A DNA stretch of 64,000 bases, from positions 3,366,584 through 3,430,583 of the forward strand of contig NZ_JH600070.1 of NCBI RefSeq assembly GCF_000245015.1, read 5' to 3'. The stretch comes from Beggiatoa alba B18LD (lineage in GTDB: Bacteria > Pseudomonadota > Gammaproteobacteria > Beggiatoales > Beggiatoaceae). This document shows positions 25,620 through 33,912 of the stretch, piece after piece; position 1 is the stretch's first letter; each line of letters begins with the position of its first letter. The translations under genes were made by a program, and so were the position numbers. Under the pieces are notes generated by a model. It made no database searches, was not told the DNA's origin, and saw only the letters and a program-made list of their open reading frames with translations.

Positions 25620-26531
25620 ATGATAACAACCCTGTTCTGCTCAATCGATGACTTTTGTAAATGGTTTATACCCTTATGGGAACAAATGTTGTTAGAAGAA
25701 GGAAATCCCAAGAAAAGTCAGCGAGATGGGACAATGTCCCCGTCGGAAGTGATGACCTTACTCGTGTTATTTCATCAATCTAATCAACGCCATTTCAAAG
25801 GATTTTATACCCACTATGTTCCGCAGGTACTCGGGGGGGCGTTTCCGAAACGGGTCAGTTATCAACAGTTTGTTGAGTTATCCCAGTCAGTGATGATACC
25901 GCTCAGTGCCTACTTGCACAGTCGGCGGGTAAACTCTCGCGGGATTGCCTTCATTGATTCAACCCCGTTAAAGGTTTGCCACAATCGGCGAATTTCACAC
26001 CATAAAACCTTTGCAAACCTCGCACAACGGGGGAAGAACTCTATTGGGTGGTATTTTGGCTTTAAATTGCATTTAGTCATTGATGATAACGGTGAATTAA
26101 TCTCCTTTTTTCTCACCGCTGCGAATTTTGATGACCGCAAGGGCTTAAGGGCGATGACGCAATTTATTCAAGGTAAGTTATATGGTGACAAGGGCTATAT
26201 TTCTAAGGCATTAAAGGCAACTTTGAAAACGCAAGGCATTGAATTAATCACGGGTGTCCGTAAAAACATGAAAAAAGAGTCGCTCAGTGAATTTGATACG
26301 ATAATGCTAAAAAAACGCTCCTTGATAGAAACCGTTATCGGTCAACTTAAATCATTCACTCAGATTGAACATACGCGCCATCGCAGTGTTTTAGGGTTTA
26401 TGGTCAATGTCATTGCGGGGCTTATTGCTTACACTTGGAAGCTCCATAAGCCTTCTTTGATGTCTCGTATTCATCCTAAACTTGATGATGGCTTTAATTT
26501 GTTAAATCCTTCTCAACCTTTTTTTATTTAA
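25620..26531 (+). CDS. IS982-family transposase
   Basis: A 303-residue DDE transposase. The first acidic motif is in IDSTPLKVCHNRR, the family signature NSIGWYFGFKLHLVIDDNGE follows, then NFDDRKGL and KLYGDKGYISK with the second Asp, and the C-terminal Glu region KRSLIETVIGQLK with HTRHRSVLGFMVN. It catalyses cut-and-paste movement of the element. The present ATG (25620) is the copy created by the target duplication of the inserted MITE. The original start was probably the ATG at 25289, giving MDMITTLFC before the insertion. Only the first two residues are lost, but the native promoter and ribosome binding site are now 318 bp away. Expression is therefore uncertain. Confidence 0.92.
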   Translation: MITTLFCSIDDFCKWFIPLWEQMLLEEGNPKKSQRDGTMSPSEVMTLLVLFHQSNQRHFKGFYTHYVPQVLGGAFPKRVSYQQFVELSQSVMIPLSAYLHSRRVNSRGIAFIDSTPLKVCHNRRISHHKTFANLAQRGKNSIGWYFGFKLHLVIDDNGELISFFLTAANFDDRKGLRAMTQFIQGKLYGDKGYISKALKATLKTQGIELITGVRKNMKKESLSEFDTIMLKKRSLIETVIGQLKSFTQIEHTRHRSVLGFMVNVIAGLIAYTWKLHKPSLMSRIHPKLDDGFNLLNPSQPFFI

Positions 26532-26771
26532 GTCATTATTCGCCGTACTCGCGTTAAAAGACTACGATAAAAAAAACGAGACATAAGTCACTTCTACATG
26601 AATGAATACTTTCCTTATCGCAACAACAATCAAGTTGCTATCGTTATTTTACACTAAACAGAAAATTTTTATTTAAATCAAAACAGTAAAATTTTTTAAA
26701 TTTCATATTTGATTTGTACTAATTAGCAATATAATAATTGAAACAATATTTATCATTGAGGGAAAAAAATC

Positions 26772-27545
26772 ATGGCTAATCGTTTACCCGCTTTATTTAT
26801 CGCACATGGCAACCCAATGAATGCTTTAGCTAATAATGCTTATACGCAAACATTGACACAATTAGGAAAAACATTAGCAACGCCAAGCACGATTTTAGTG
26901 ATTTCAGCACATTGGCAAACACTGGGCACTGAAGTTGCGAGTACGGATAAACCGCAGACAATTCACGATTTTGGTGGATTTCCGCCTGAATTATTTGCGC
27001 AACAATATCCCGCACAGGGCGCGCCTGATATTGCAAAAAAGGTTAAACAATTATTGCCAAATGTGGTGGAAAATCCTGAAATGGGTTTAGACCATGGTGC
27101 GTGGACAGTTTTAAAATTTTTATATCCACAGGCGAATATCCCCGTTTTACAGTTGAGCTTAGATTATCGCTTATCGCCCGCAGCGCATTATCAACTTGCA
27201 CAAGCGTTGCAACCTTTGCGAGAACAAGGGGTATTGATTTTAGGGAGTGGCAATATTGTGCATAATTTGCGGGCGATGGACTGGCGGAAAATTGACGCGC
27301 CCCCGCATTCGTGGGCAATGGCATTTGATACGCAGATTCAAACTGGGTTAAAAACTCGCAATCATCAGGCGTTGATTGATTACCTACAGGGGGGAGAACC
27401 TGCCCATTTGTCCGCGCCAACCCCCGAGCATTATCTGCCTTTGTTATACATTATTGCGTTACAACAAGCAGATGAGTCAGTGCAGTTTATTTATACAGGT
27501 TTTGAACATGCCAGTATTAGTATGTTAAGTTTTTCAGTGGCTTAA
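26772..27545 (+). CDS. ygiD: 4,5-DOPA-extradiol-dioxygenase-like protein (YgiD)
   Basis: A 257-residue class III extradiol dioxygenase (LigB superfamily). ALFIAHGNPMNAL carries the first metal-binding His, ISAHWQT the second, GLDHGAWTVLKFLYP a further conserved active-site region, and GSGNIVHNLR another. The metal is typically zinc or iron; DOPA is a known in vitro substrate for the family but the physiological one is unclear. GAGGGA lies about ten bases before the ATG. The 3' end overlaps the convergent recJ gene by 12 bases. Confidence 0.9.
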   Translation: MANRLPALFIAHGNPMNALANNAYTQTLTQLGKTLATPSTILVISAHWQTLGTEVASTDKPQTIHDFGGFPPELFAQQYPAQGAPDIAKKVKQLLPNVVENPEMGLDHGAWTVLKFLYPQANIPVLQLSLDYRLSPAAHYQLAQALQPLREQGVLILGSGNIVHNLRAMDWRKIDAPPHSWAMAFDTQIQTGLKTRNHQALIDYLQGGEPAHLSAPTPEHYLPLLYIIALQQADESVQFIYTGFEHASISMLSFSVA

Positions 27546-29270
27546 CTCTTCTAAGTGTTCAACCATGAGTTGTAAACTTTTGATACCCCGATGAAAATTA
27601 ACGTCTAATCGATACGCTATTTTTACTATTGGCGTATTGGTGCTTAGTGGTGTTTCTGCCATGTTAAAAGCAATCGCATCAACAGGTAAGCCAGCAGGTA
27701 AAGGACGGACAACCATTTTTAAATGACTATTTTTTAAAACCCGTTTGTCCATGATTTCAAAAACGCCTTCGAACATCGGTTCAGGCACTTCTTGCCCCCA
27801 CGGCAGAAGATAGCGGAGTTGTTCGGCAAACGGTAGATTAAAGTCGCTGGGGTTTAATTCGCCGTCTGTATAAATTTTGCCTTGTATATTTTCGGGTGAA
27901 AGTTGCTGACGAACAGCAGTATCAAAGAGTTGGCAAAATTTTTCGTAATCTTGACGGGCTAAACTTAAGCCTGCTGCCATTGCGTGTCCGCCAAAACGGC
28001 TGAGTAAATGCGGATGTTGGGTGGCAATACTTTCTAAAATATCGCGGATGTGAACACCAGCGACAGAACGCGCCGAGCCTTTTATCTCATCGTGTTGACT
28101 GACGGTAAAGACGATAACGGGGCGGTGTAAACGGTCTTTAATCCGTGAGGCGAGAATACCAATAACGCCTTGATGCCAATTCTCGTCGAATAAACAGAGT
28201 CCAACGGGTAGATTATCATCGGTTTGCAATGGCATGGTAGCTAATTGGGCAAGGGCTTCTTGATGCATTTCTGCTTCTACTGCTCGCCGTTCTTGGTTAA
28301 GAATATCTAATTCTTGCGCTCGTTCCCATGCTTCTGTGTCGTTTTCGCTGAGTAAACAGGCGATACCGTAGCTCATGTCGTCCATACGCCCCGCCGCATT
28401 TAAGCGTGGGCCTAACGCAAACCCTAAATCGCTGGCAACTAATTCGCCTTGTTCCCGTTGTGCGACTTTAATTAAAGCACGTACTCCCGCTGAACAGTTA
28501 TTAGCGCGGATACGTGCCAACCCTTGCGCCACTAAAATGCGGTTGTTGTAGTCTAATTTCACCACATCCGCAACCGTGCCAAGTGCCACTAAATCTAATA
28601 ACTCGGCTAAATTGGGGTCGACAATGCCTTGTTGTGTAAACCAGCCGTGAGTTCGCAAACCCGCACGCAGTGCCAGCATGACGTAAAAAATCACGCCAAC
28701 CCCTGCAAGGTTTTTACTCGGAAAAGAATCGCCAACTTGATTGGGATTGACAATTGCGTCTGCAATCGGTAGTTGTGGCGGTGGTAAATGGTGGTCAGTG
28801 ATTAAAACTTTTATCCCGCGTGCTTTCGCTTCAGCCACGCCCGCAACGCTGGAAATGCCATTATCAACGGTAATTAACAACTCTGCTTGATACGGTGAAG
28901 CCAGCTCGACAATTTCAGGTGTCAGCCCATAGCCATGTTTTTCACGATTAGGCACTAAATAATCGACCTGTTTTGCGCCCATTAAACGCAATGCTTTCAC
29001 AGCTAAACTGCAACTAGTCGCGCCATCCGCATCATAATCCGCCACGATTAAAATACGCTGTTGCTGTTGTAGCGCGGTCACAAGCAAATCGACAGCAGTT
29101 TGAATACCTTTTAACTGATGATATGGCAATAAATACTTTAACGTGTGTTCAAGTTGTGTCTCTGGATTAATCGCACGGGTTGCAAGTATCTGCTGAATAA
29201 CAGGATGTAACCCGTTTTCTTTTAACACAAAATCAGTGGGCAATTGTCGACGATAAAGGTTTTTTTGCAT
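27534..29270 (-). CDS. recJ: single-stranded-DNA-specific 5'-3' exonuclease RecJ
   Basis: A 578-residue DHH-family exonuclease that acts in RecF recombination, mismatch and base-excision repair. DHH motifs are visible: VADYDADGATS (motif I), VDNGISS (motif II), ITDHHLPPP (motif III) and NLAGVGVIFYV with ALGTVADVV (motif IV region). The DHHA1 domain contains SRFGGHAMAAGLS. An OB-type C-terminal domain follows. The ATG at 29270 begins MQKNLYRRQLP; a GTG at 29285 would add five residues. The gene converges with ygiD, overlapping by 12 bases. Confidence 0.95.
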   Translation of the reverse strand: MQKNLYRRQLPTDFVLKENGLHPVIQQILATRAINPETQLEHTLKYLLPYHQLKGIQTAVDLLVTALQQQQRILIVADYDADGATSCSLAVKALRLMGAKQVDYLVPNREKHGYGLTPEIVELASPYQAELLITVDNGISSVAGVAEAKARGIKVLITDHHLPPPQLPIADAIVNPNQVGDSFPSKNLAGVGVIFYVMLALRAGLRTHGWFTQQGIVDPNLAELLDLVALGTVADVVKLDYNNRILVAQGLARIRANNCSAGVRALIKVAQREQGELVASDLGFALGPRLNAAGRMDDMSYGIACLLSENDTEAWERAQELDILNQERRAVEAEMHQEALAQLATMPLQTDDNLPVGLCLFDENWHQGVIGILASRIKDRLHRPVIVFTVSQHDEIKGSARSVAGVHIRDILESIATQHPHLLSRFGGHAMAAGLSLARQDYEKFCQLFDTAVRQQLSPENIQGKIYTDGELNPSDFNLPFAEQLRYLLPWGQEVPEPMFEGVFEIMDKRVLKNSHLKMVVRPLPAGLPVDAIAFNMAETPLSTNTPIVKIAYRLDVNFHRGIKSLQLMVEHLEELSH

Positions 29271-29325
29271 GATGCTCAAACACACGAAGTTAAAAGAATG
29301 CAGAATAACATAATTAAGCGTGTGC

Positions 29326-30120
29326 TTACTTTTTCAAGAAACCAAACACTTTTTTTAATAATCCCTGTTGCTTATCTGGTGTTGCTTCCTGATGGTGTGC
29401 TAACCAATCATTAAACTCTTCGATATCTTTTGCCTGTATTTGCCGTTTAATTTCCGCTCGATATTTCTCAGGTAAAACATAGCGCGGTGGTAATTTTAAT
29501 TCCGTGTTTTCCCGCAATAAATATTGTGCAAATGCATCTAAAAACGTATCTGTAATCAATTCTGGCGATAAACTGTATTCTTTCTTGCCAAAATTTTCAA
29601 AATTGCTGACATCAATATCAATTTTGTTAGTTTTTGAATTAGCAAACACCTTAAAACTAATCACAATCAATGGATTTATTGTAAATAATGCTCGGCTAAA
29701 TTTATTTTTCTCCTCTTGTTCTGTGTATTTAAATGTTACTCCCTGCGCCCAGAGAAAATCTTTTAATAACAAAGCATCTCGTTCATTGCTTTTATGCACA
29801 ATGGTTGGAAAATCGCCCACACACTTAAAGCGCAATAAAAACTCATCACCATCCTCTTTTTCTACAGAAATGCTGTATTGACCTTGTTTAAAATTAACAA
29901 ATTGCCCATCATTATTAGGCAGTACATAGGTTTTTTTAATCTCAGGTTGCAAATAATTGAGATTTTGGACTAAATCGTACAGACAGTGGAAAAGTTTGCG
30001 AAAAGCAGGCTTAACCGCTTGATTAAAAATCCCATTTTTGTCAGCGAGTTGGCGTTCTAATGCTTGCTCTTGTTCTTTCTTTTGCGCTGCCTGTTGTTTT
30101 AGAGATTCTAAGTATTTCAT
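29326..30120 (-). CDS. hypothetical protein with N-terminal coiled coil
   Basis: A 264-residue protein I do not recognise. The first 30 residues (MKYLESLKQQAAQKKEQEQA) are strongly charged and should form a coiled coil. A middle region of alternating beta-like segments contains YSISVEKEDGDEFLLRFKCV and SFKVFANSKTNKIDIDVSNF. The tail ends in a basic helix (GLLKKVFGFLKK) that could touch membrane. There is no signal peptide, so it is probably cytoplasmic. It lies 41 bases upstream of recJ on the same strand and may be cotranscribed with it. AAGG precedes the ATG. Confidence 0.72.
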   Translation of the reverse strand: MKYLESLKQQAAQKKEQEQALERQLADKNGIFNQAVKPAFRKLFHCLYDLVQNLNYLQPEIKKTYVLPNNDGQFVNFKQGQYSISVEKEDGDEFLLRFKCVGDFPTIVHKSNERDALLLKDFLWAQGVTFKYTEQEEKNKFSRALFTINPLIVISFKVFANSKTNKIDIDVSNFENFGKKEYSLSPELITDTFLDAFAQYLLRENTELKLPPRYVLPEKYRAEIKRQIQAKDIEEFNDWLAHHQEATPDKQQGLLKKVFGFLKK

Positions 30121-30203
30121 GGCAGTAACCTTGTCAAGGAAAGGGTTTAAGTATTGTTTTTATACTAACTACAGTAGTTTACTAATAAATTTGAGAGTTA
30201 CCA

Positions 30204-31109
30204 ATGGATTTTGGGAAAGTAAAAAATTTACACAATATTCAATTTAAACTCCCCCCAACCCCACTATTTACACAAACGCAGTTACAACAAGCGCAAGTGA
30301 CTAACACAACTATTTATGTGGGTTGTCCTGTTTGGGCGCATAAAGCATGGGTTGGTACTTTATACCCTGCTTATGCGAAAGAAAAAGATTTTTTATCCTA
30401 TTATGCACAACAATTTAACACCATAGAGTTAAACAGTACGCATTACCATATTCCCGATAGTGCAACAACTCAACGCTGGAAACAAAGCGTACCGACACAC
30501 TTTCGTTTTTGTCCCAAACTGCCCCAAGAAATTAGTCATCGACAATTATTAACAGGTGAGACGCAAGCATTAACGCAAACTTTTTGCCAAGCGATGCTTG
30601 AATTAAAACCCGTATTAGGCATGTGTTTTCTACAATTACCGCCAACCTTTAGCCCTACACAATTCCCTTTATTACTGAATTTTTTAGACACGTTTCCCGC
30701 AGATATTCCGCTCGCGGTTGAGTTTCGACATCCCGCATGGTTTAAAGCAGGTTATTTTGCGACAATCGCGCAAGTTTTAGCAGAAAAACAGATTGCCACA
30801 GTAATTACCGACGTTGCAGGACGGCGCGACGTGTTACACCAATATTTATCAACTTCAACGGCTTTTATTCGTTTTGTCGGCAATGCCTTAGACCCAACAG
30901 ATTATCAACGCATTGATGAATGGGTTACTTGTTTAAGTACATGGATTCATCACGGATTAGAAAACTTATACTTTTTTGCCCATGAACCTGATAATACCTT
31001 ATCGCCACAACTTGCCCACTATTTTATAACGCAACTTAATCAACGTTGTGGGCTACAAATCCCCCTACCGCATTTGCAAGCAGTCAATACACAAGGTAAT
31101 TTATTCTAA
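30204..31109 (+). CDS. DUF72-domain protein (YecE-like)
   Basis: A 301-residue protein of the DUF72 TIM-barrel family. After about 35 N-terminal residues comes IYVGCPVWAHKAWVGTLYP, matching the family opening, then YYAQQFNTIELNSTHYHIP, FRFCPKLPQEISH, FLQLPPTFSP, LAVEFRHPAWF and a C-terminal YFFAHEPDNTLSPQLA. The biochemical function of DUF72 proteins is not established. GAGAG precedes the ATG at 30204. It is divergent from the unknown gene before it. Confidence 0.88.
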   Translation: MDFGKVKNLHNIQFKLPPTPLFTQTQLQQAQVTNTTIYVGCPVWAHKAWVGTLYPAYAKEKDFLSYYAQQFNTIELNSTHYHIPDSATTQRWKQSVPTHFRFCPKLPQEISHRQLLTGETQALTQTFCQAMLELKPVLGMCFLQLPPTFSPTQFPLLLNFLDTFPADIPLAVEFRHPAWFKAGYFATIAQVLAEKQIATVITDVAGRRDVLHQYLSTSTAFIRFVGNALDPTDYQRIDEWVTCLSTWIHHGLENLYFFAHEPDNTLSPQLAHYFITQLNQRCGLQIPLPHLQAVNTQGNLF

Positions 31110-31210
31110 GCATAACCGCCTATTGCAAGGATACGGTAATATATTCATCATCCTACACAGTGATAGTCAGGCGAAAATTAATGTATTTATTGATATAAGG
31201 ATGAAACACA

Positions 31211-32083
31211 ATGGCAAGCGGATTATTTGCAATTTTAGACGATATCGCCATGCTTTTAGACGATGCGGCAGCCATGACCAAAGTCGCGGCGAAAAAAACG
31301 GCGGGGGTTTTAGGGGACGATTTAGCCGTTAATGCAGAAAAGGCTTCAGGCTTTCACGAAAGCAGAGAACTTCCCGTTTTATGGGCAATTAGTAAAGGTT
31401 CATTAGTGAATAAAATCATTATCTTGCCCTTTGCATTTTTACTCAGTGCGTTTTTACCGTGGCTAATTGTGCCGATTTTACTGATTGGCGGGGTCTATCT
31501 GAGTTATGAAGGGGTAGAAAAAATCGTAGAATGGTTTCACCCTCATGAAAATAACACCGAAAAAGCACAAGTATTACAAGCAAGTGCAGAAACCATTGTC
31601 GAGGTAGAAAAGAAAAAAATTAAAAGTGCGATTGTCACGGATTTTATTTTATCGGTAGAAATTATCATCATTGCCTTAGGGTCAGTGATGGATAAAAGTT
31701 TTACTCTTCAACTAATTGTCGTGTCTGCTGTTGCCTTAATTGCCACAGTTGGCGTTTATGGTTTTGTTGCCTTAATTGTACGGATGGATGATGCAGGGTT
31801 TTGGCTTATTCAACGAGCAGAAGCGAATAATGGGAATGCTGTATTAGGTATTGTTGGTAATGGTCTTGTCAACGCCATGCCTCGCCTGATTCAGGCTCTT
31901 TCTGTTATTGGCACAATCGCCATGCTGTTGGTTGGTGGCGGGATGTTTGTGCATAACATCGCGTTTATTCATCACGCGCTAGAATTTTTACCGAGCATCA
32001 TTGCTGAGTTTCTCGTGGGTGGAATTGTCGGCGGTATTGCCGTTGGCGTAATGATGGGCATTCATTCATTTATGAAAAAATAG
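31211..32083 (+). CDS. yedI: DUF808 family inner-membrane protein YedI
   Basis: A 290-residue membrane protein. The diagnostic start MASGLFAILDDIAMLLDDAA continues into KVAAKKTAGVLGDDLAVNAE, then about six membrane helices including WLIVPILLIGGVYLSYEGVE and the late HALEFLPSIIAEFLVGGIVG. This is the YedI/DUF808 pattern, and length fits. Function is unknown; the conserved N-terminal acidic segment faces the cytoplasm in predictions for the family. A convergent hairpin separates it from mqsA. Confidence 0.9.
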   Translation: MASGLFAILDDIAMLLDDAAAMTKVAAKKTAGVLGDDLAVNAEKASGFHESRELPVLWAISKGSLVNKIIILPFAFLLSAFLPWLIVPILLIGGVYLSYEGVEKIVEWFHPHENNTEKAQVLQASAETIVEVEKKKIKSAIVTDFILSVEIIIIALGSVMDKSFTLQLIVVSAVALIATVGVYGFVALIVRMDDAGFWLIQRAEANNGNAVLGIVGNGLVNAMPRLIQALSVIGTIAMLLVGGGMFVHNIAFIHHALEFLPSIIAEFLVGGIVGGIAVGVMMGIHSFMKK

Positions 32084-32092
32084 AATGGCTTG

Positions 32093-32121
32093 AATACGAC
32101 GAAAAATTTTCTCGTCGTATT
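32093..32121. terminator. bidirectional hairpin between yedI and mqsA
   Basis: Ten-bp arms (AATACGACGA and complement) with a 9-base loop lie between the convergent stop codons. The T-tracts are short on both sides. Confidence 0.6.
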
Positions 32122-32126
32122 TAGCC

Positions 32127-32522
32127 TTATTCTAAAATTTCCTGCAATTGCTCTGGATGTTTATCCAATATTTTCAAAAGATTGACTGTTGCACGTAAAG
32201 GCATTGCTTCTCCACGTTCGTAACGGCTAAACGCATTTGCACCGCCCCCAAAAATAAGAGCGGCTTGTTTTTGCGTTAATTTTAGTTTTTTACGAATTGT
32301 GCGAATTTCATCCGAAGTTAATAAACCGTCAATTTTTGCGTGAAAATCGTGAATCTGTTTCTGGGTTTCTTGTAAATCCTTGCCTGACAATATTCCCTCA
32401 TCGCAAGCATTACAATAATCCCCAGCCTGTTTTACTGTTAAGGTCTGTCCCTTATATTCGTATGTTTCGAGGATGGTTTTACGTTCTAAAAAACCATCAG
32501 CACAAAATGGACACTTTTTCAT
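32127..32522 (-). CDS. mqsA: type II antitoxin MqsA
   Basis: A 131-residue antitoxin and repressor. The N-terminal zinc-binding domain has Cys pairs at residues 4/7 (CPFC) and 37/40 (CNAC). The C-terminal HTH domain has LTQKQAALIFGGGANAFSRYERGEAMP, which closely matches MqsA. In E. coli MqsA neutralises MqsR and binds AACCT-N3-AGGTT palindromes; such a site is at 32955-32967. The ATG at 32522 lies two bases after the mqsR reading-frame stop. The antitoxin looks intact although its toxin partner carries a nonsense codon. Confidence 0.92.
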   Translation of the reverse strand: MKKCPFCADGFLERKTILETYEYKGQTLTVKQAGDYCNACDEGILSGKDLQETQKQIHDFHAKIDGLLTSDEIRTIRKKLKLTQKQAALIFGGGANAFSRYERGEAMPLRATVNLLKILDKHPEQLQEILE

Positions 32523-32524
32523 AG

Positions 32525-32827
32525 TCAACGTTCTTTAAATGATACAAGTAGATGTCCTTCACTATCCATCATAAACTTGATATATAAATCAATTCCTTTG
32601 AGTTGGCTGAAATAAACATCTTGCCAAATGGTGTGGTCAGCATAAGTTGTCATGGACTTATAAAAGTTTTTCTTTGTGAGTGACTGAATAATCAGGATAA
32701 TTTATGCTAATTCAATTCCTAAGCTCACTGAGTCACGTCTTGCTGTTCTGGTCAGGCGTAATTTAAGAGGGGTACAAAATTCCGCTTGAATAGCGGATAG
32801 TGAAAGGGTTGGAGTACGTTTTTCCAT
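32525..32827 (-). pseudogene. mqsR: mqsR toxin gene with an in-frame premature stop
   Basis: Reading the minus strand from the ATG at 32827 gives MEKRTPTLSLSAIQAE and on to LGIELA, then TAA (32704-32702) at codon 42. The same frame continues without indel into KNFYKSMTTYADHTIWQDVY and ends LLVSFKER at the TGA at 32525. This aligns residue for residue with MqsR (98 residues in E. coli) apart from one extra N-terminal residue. The stop replaces the position of Gly in LDFDGM. The toxin, a translation-dependent mRNA interferase, should therefore be dead unless the stop is read through or the codon is a sequencing error. Confidence 0.88.
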
Positions 32828-32898
32828 GAAAGTACCTGTAAAAAATTCTTATAAAATAAATAATTAATTCCATAAAGTTTCTCCATACATAAATTGAC

Positions 32899-32925
32899 TC
32901 AGTAGGTTCAGTAGGTTCAGTAGAT
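32899..32925. repeat. three tandem 9-base units
   Basis: TCAGTAGGT, TCAGTAGGT and TCAGTAGAT follow one another directly, between mqsR and its operator. They may be a binding site or simple slippage. Confidence 0.7.
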
Positions 32926-32954
32926 TATATTTAGAGTCAATTAGTATTAGTAAT

Positions 32955-32967
32955 AACCTTAAAGGTT
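32955..32967. promoter_or_regulatory. MqsA-type operator palindrome
   Basis: AACCTTAAAGGTT is a perfect palindrome of the AACCT-N3-AGGTT form recognised by MqsA in E. coli. It lies about 130 bases upstream of mqsR, within the gap to the divergent exporter operon, so it could affect both. Confidence 0.6.
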
Positions 32968-33126
32968 AATTTTTCAAGTGCACTTCGATAAAAAGCTTTA
33001 TCTTTTTCCCCAAACTTGCCTATTAACTTATCGTATATCTCTTATCCCTCAAGCCTTGCTACAATACGCGCCACTTAAAGCATTTCTACCCTTTCTCTCC
33101 CTTCAGAATTCAGAAAATACACACCT

Positions 33127-33912
33127 ATGTTGCAGGATACTCAACGTCATCGACTTGCCCGTTATGGGGAGTTGATTCTGTATAAAACCTATGCCGATTT
33201 AAAAGCAGAAAGTGAACGCACTTATTTAGGGTTTTTATGGTGGATTTTTGAGCCTATTTTATATATGAGCGTTTTTTATATCTTTTTCGGCGTTTTACTA
33301 GGACATGGGACAGATGATTATGTCCCTTTTTTACTGGTGGGGCTGACCATGTGGCAATGGTTTAAATCCTGCGTTACACATGGTTCAGAAACCATTTTGA
33401 ATGGTCGGCATTTAATGCAACAAGTGCATTTACCAAAAGTCTTATTTCCCATCATTTTGATTCTAACTGATACCGTTAAGTTTTTCTTTATCCTCTCTAT
33501 CCTTCTCGGTTTCTTATGGTTTTCAGGATATGAAATCAGTTTAAATTATTTGATGCTAATCCCTTTGATACTTATCCAACTGTTTTTTATCGCAGGCGTG
33601 ACATTTATCATTGCAGCGATTATTCCCTTTATCCCCGATTTACGTTTTGTGATTGAAAACTTCTTGTTAGCTGTCTTTTTTCTCTCTGGCGTGATTGTTA
33701 AACCTGAAGTGATTCCTGAAGCCTATCGTAGTTTGTATTACCTCAATCCGATGGTGAGTTTGTTAGAAAACTATCGCAGTGTCTTGTTATATAACAAAAT
33801 GCCAAGCATGACAGGTTTATTCGCTTTAATTGGTATTTCTTTAGCCATGGTCTGGCTGGGCTACTCCTTAATTAGCCGTTTTGAATATCGTTATCCAAAG
33901 GTTTTATCGTAA
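33127..33912 (+). CDS. polysaccharide ABC exporter permease (Wzm/KpsM-like)
   Basis: A 261-residue ABC-2 type permease with six membrane helices. The N-terminal ARYGELILYKTYADLKAES with LGFLWWIFEPILYMSVFY is the signature of O-antigen and capsule exporters, and GLTMWQWFKSCV plus ILNGRHLMQQVHLPKVLFP matches the conserved intracellular loops. It forms a transporter with the ATPase encoded directly downstream (no gap), moving lipid-linked glycans across the inner membrane. No clear ribosome binding site precedes the ATG at 33127. Confidence 0.9.
   Translation: MLQDTQRHRLARYGELILYKTYADLKAESERTYLGFLWWIFEPILYMSVFYIFFGVLLGHGTDDYVPFLLVGLTMWQWFKSCVTHGSETILNGRHLMQQVHLPKVLFPIILILTDTVKFFFILSILLGFLWFSGYEISLNYLMLIPLILIQLFFIAGVTFIIAAIIPFIPDLRFVIENFLLAVFFLSGVIVKPEVIPEAYRSLYYLNPMVSLLENYRSVLLYNKMPSMTGLFALIGISLAMVWLGYSLISRFEYRYPKVLS

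Larger units (their letters stand above)
25134..26554 (+). mobile_element. IS982-family insertion sequence, interrupted by a MITE
   Basis: Inverted ends beginning ACGCGAGTA, then T or C, then GGCGA are found at 25134 and, as the complement, ending at 26554. Removing the 318-bp insert and its 7-bp duplication leaves about 1.1 kb, the normal size for IS982 elements. The reconstructed transposase start is the ATG at 25289. I see no convincing target duplication at the outer ends, so the outer borders are less certain than the transposase. Confidence 0.7.
32828..33126. other. intergenic control region between mqsRA and the exporter operon
   Basis: About 300 bp of AT-rich sequence between divergent units. 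It holds the MqsA-type operator, the 9-base tandem repeats, and whatever promoter drives the exporter genes. No convincing coding frame is seen in it. Confidence 0.5.

Noticed and set aside
25134..26554. Target duplication at the outer ends of the IS982 element
   Set aside because: The flanks (TAGCCTA and TAAAAGA) do not match, so no outer duplication is claimed.
27534..27545. Overlap between ygiD and recJ as a sign of error
   Set aside because: Both reading frames have intact family-typical C-termini, and 12-base convergent overlaps are common.
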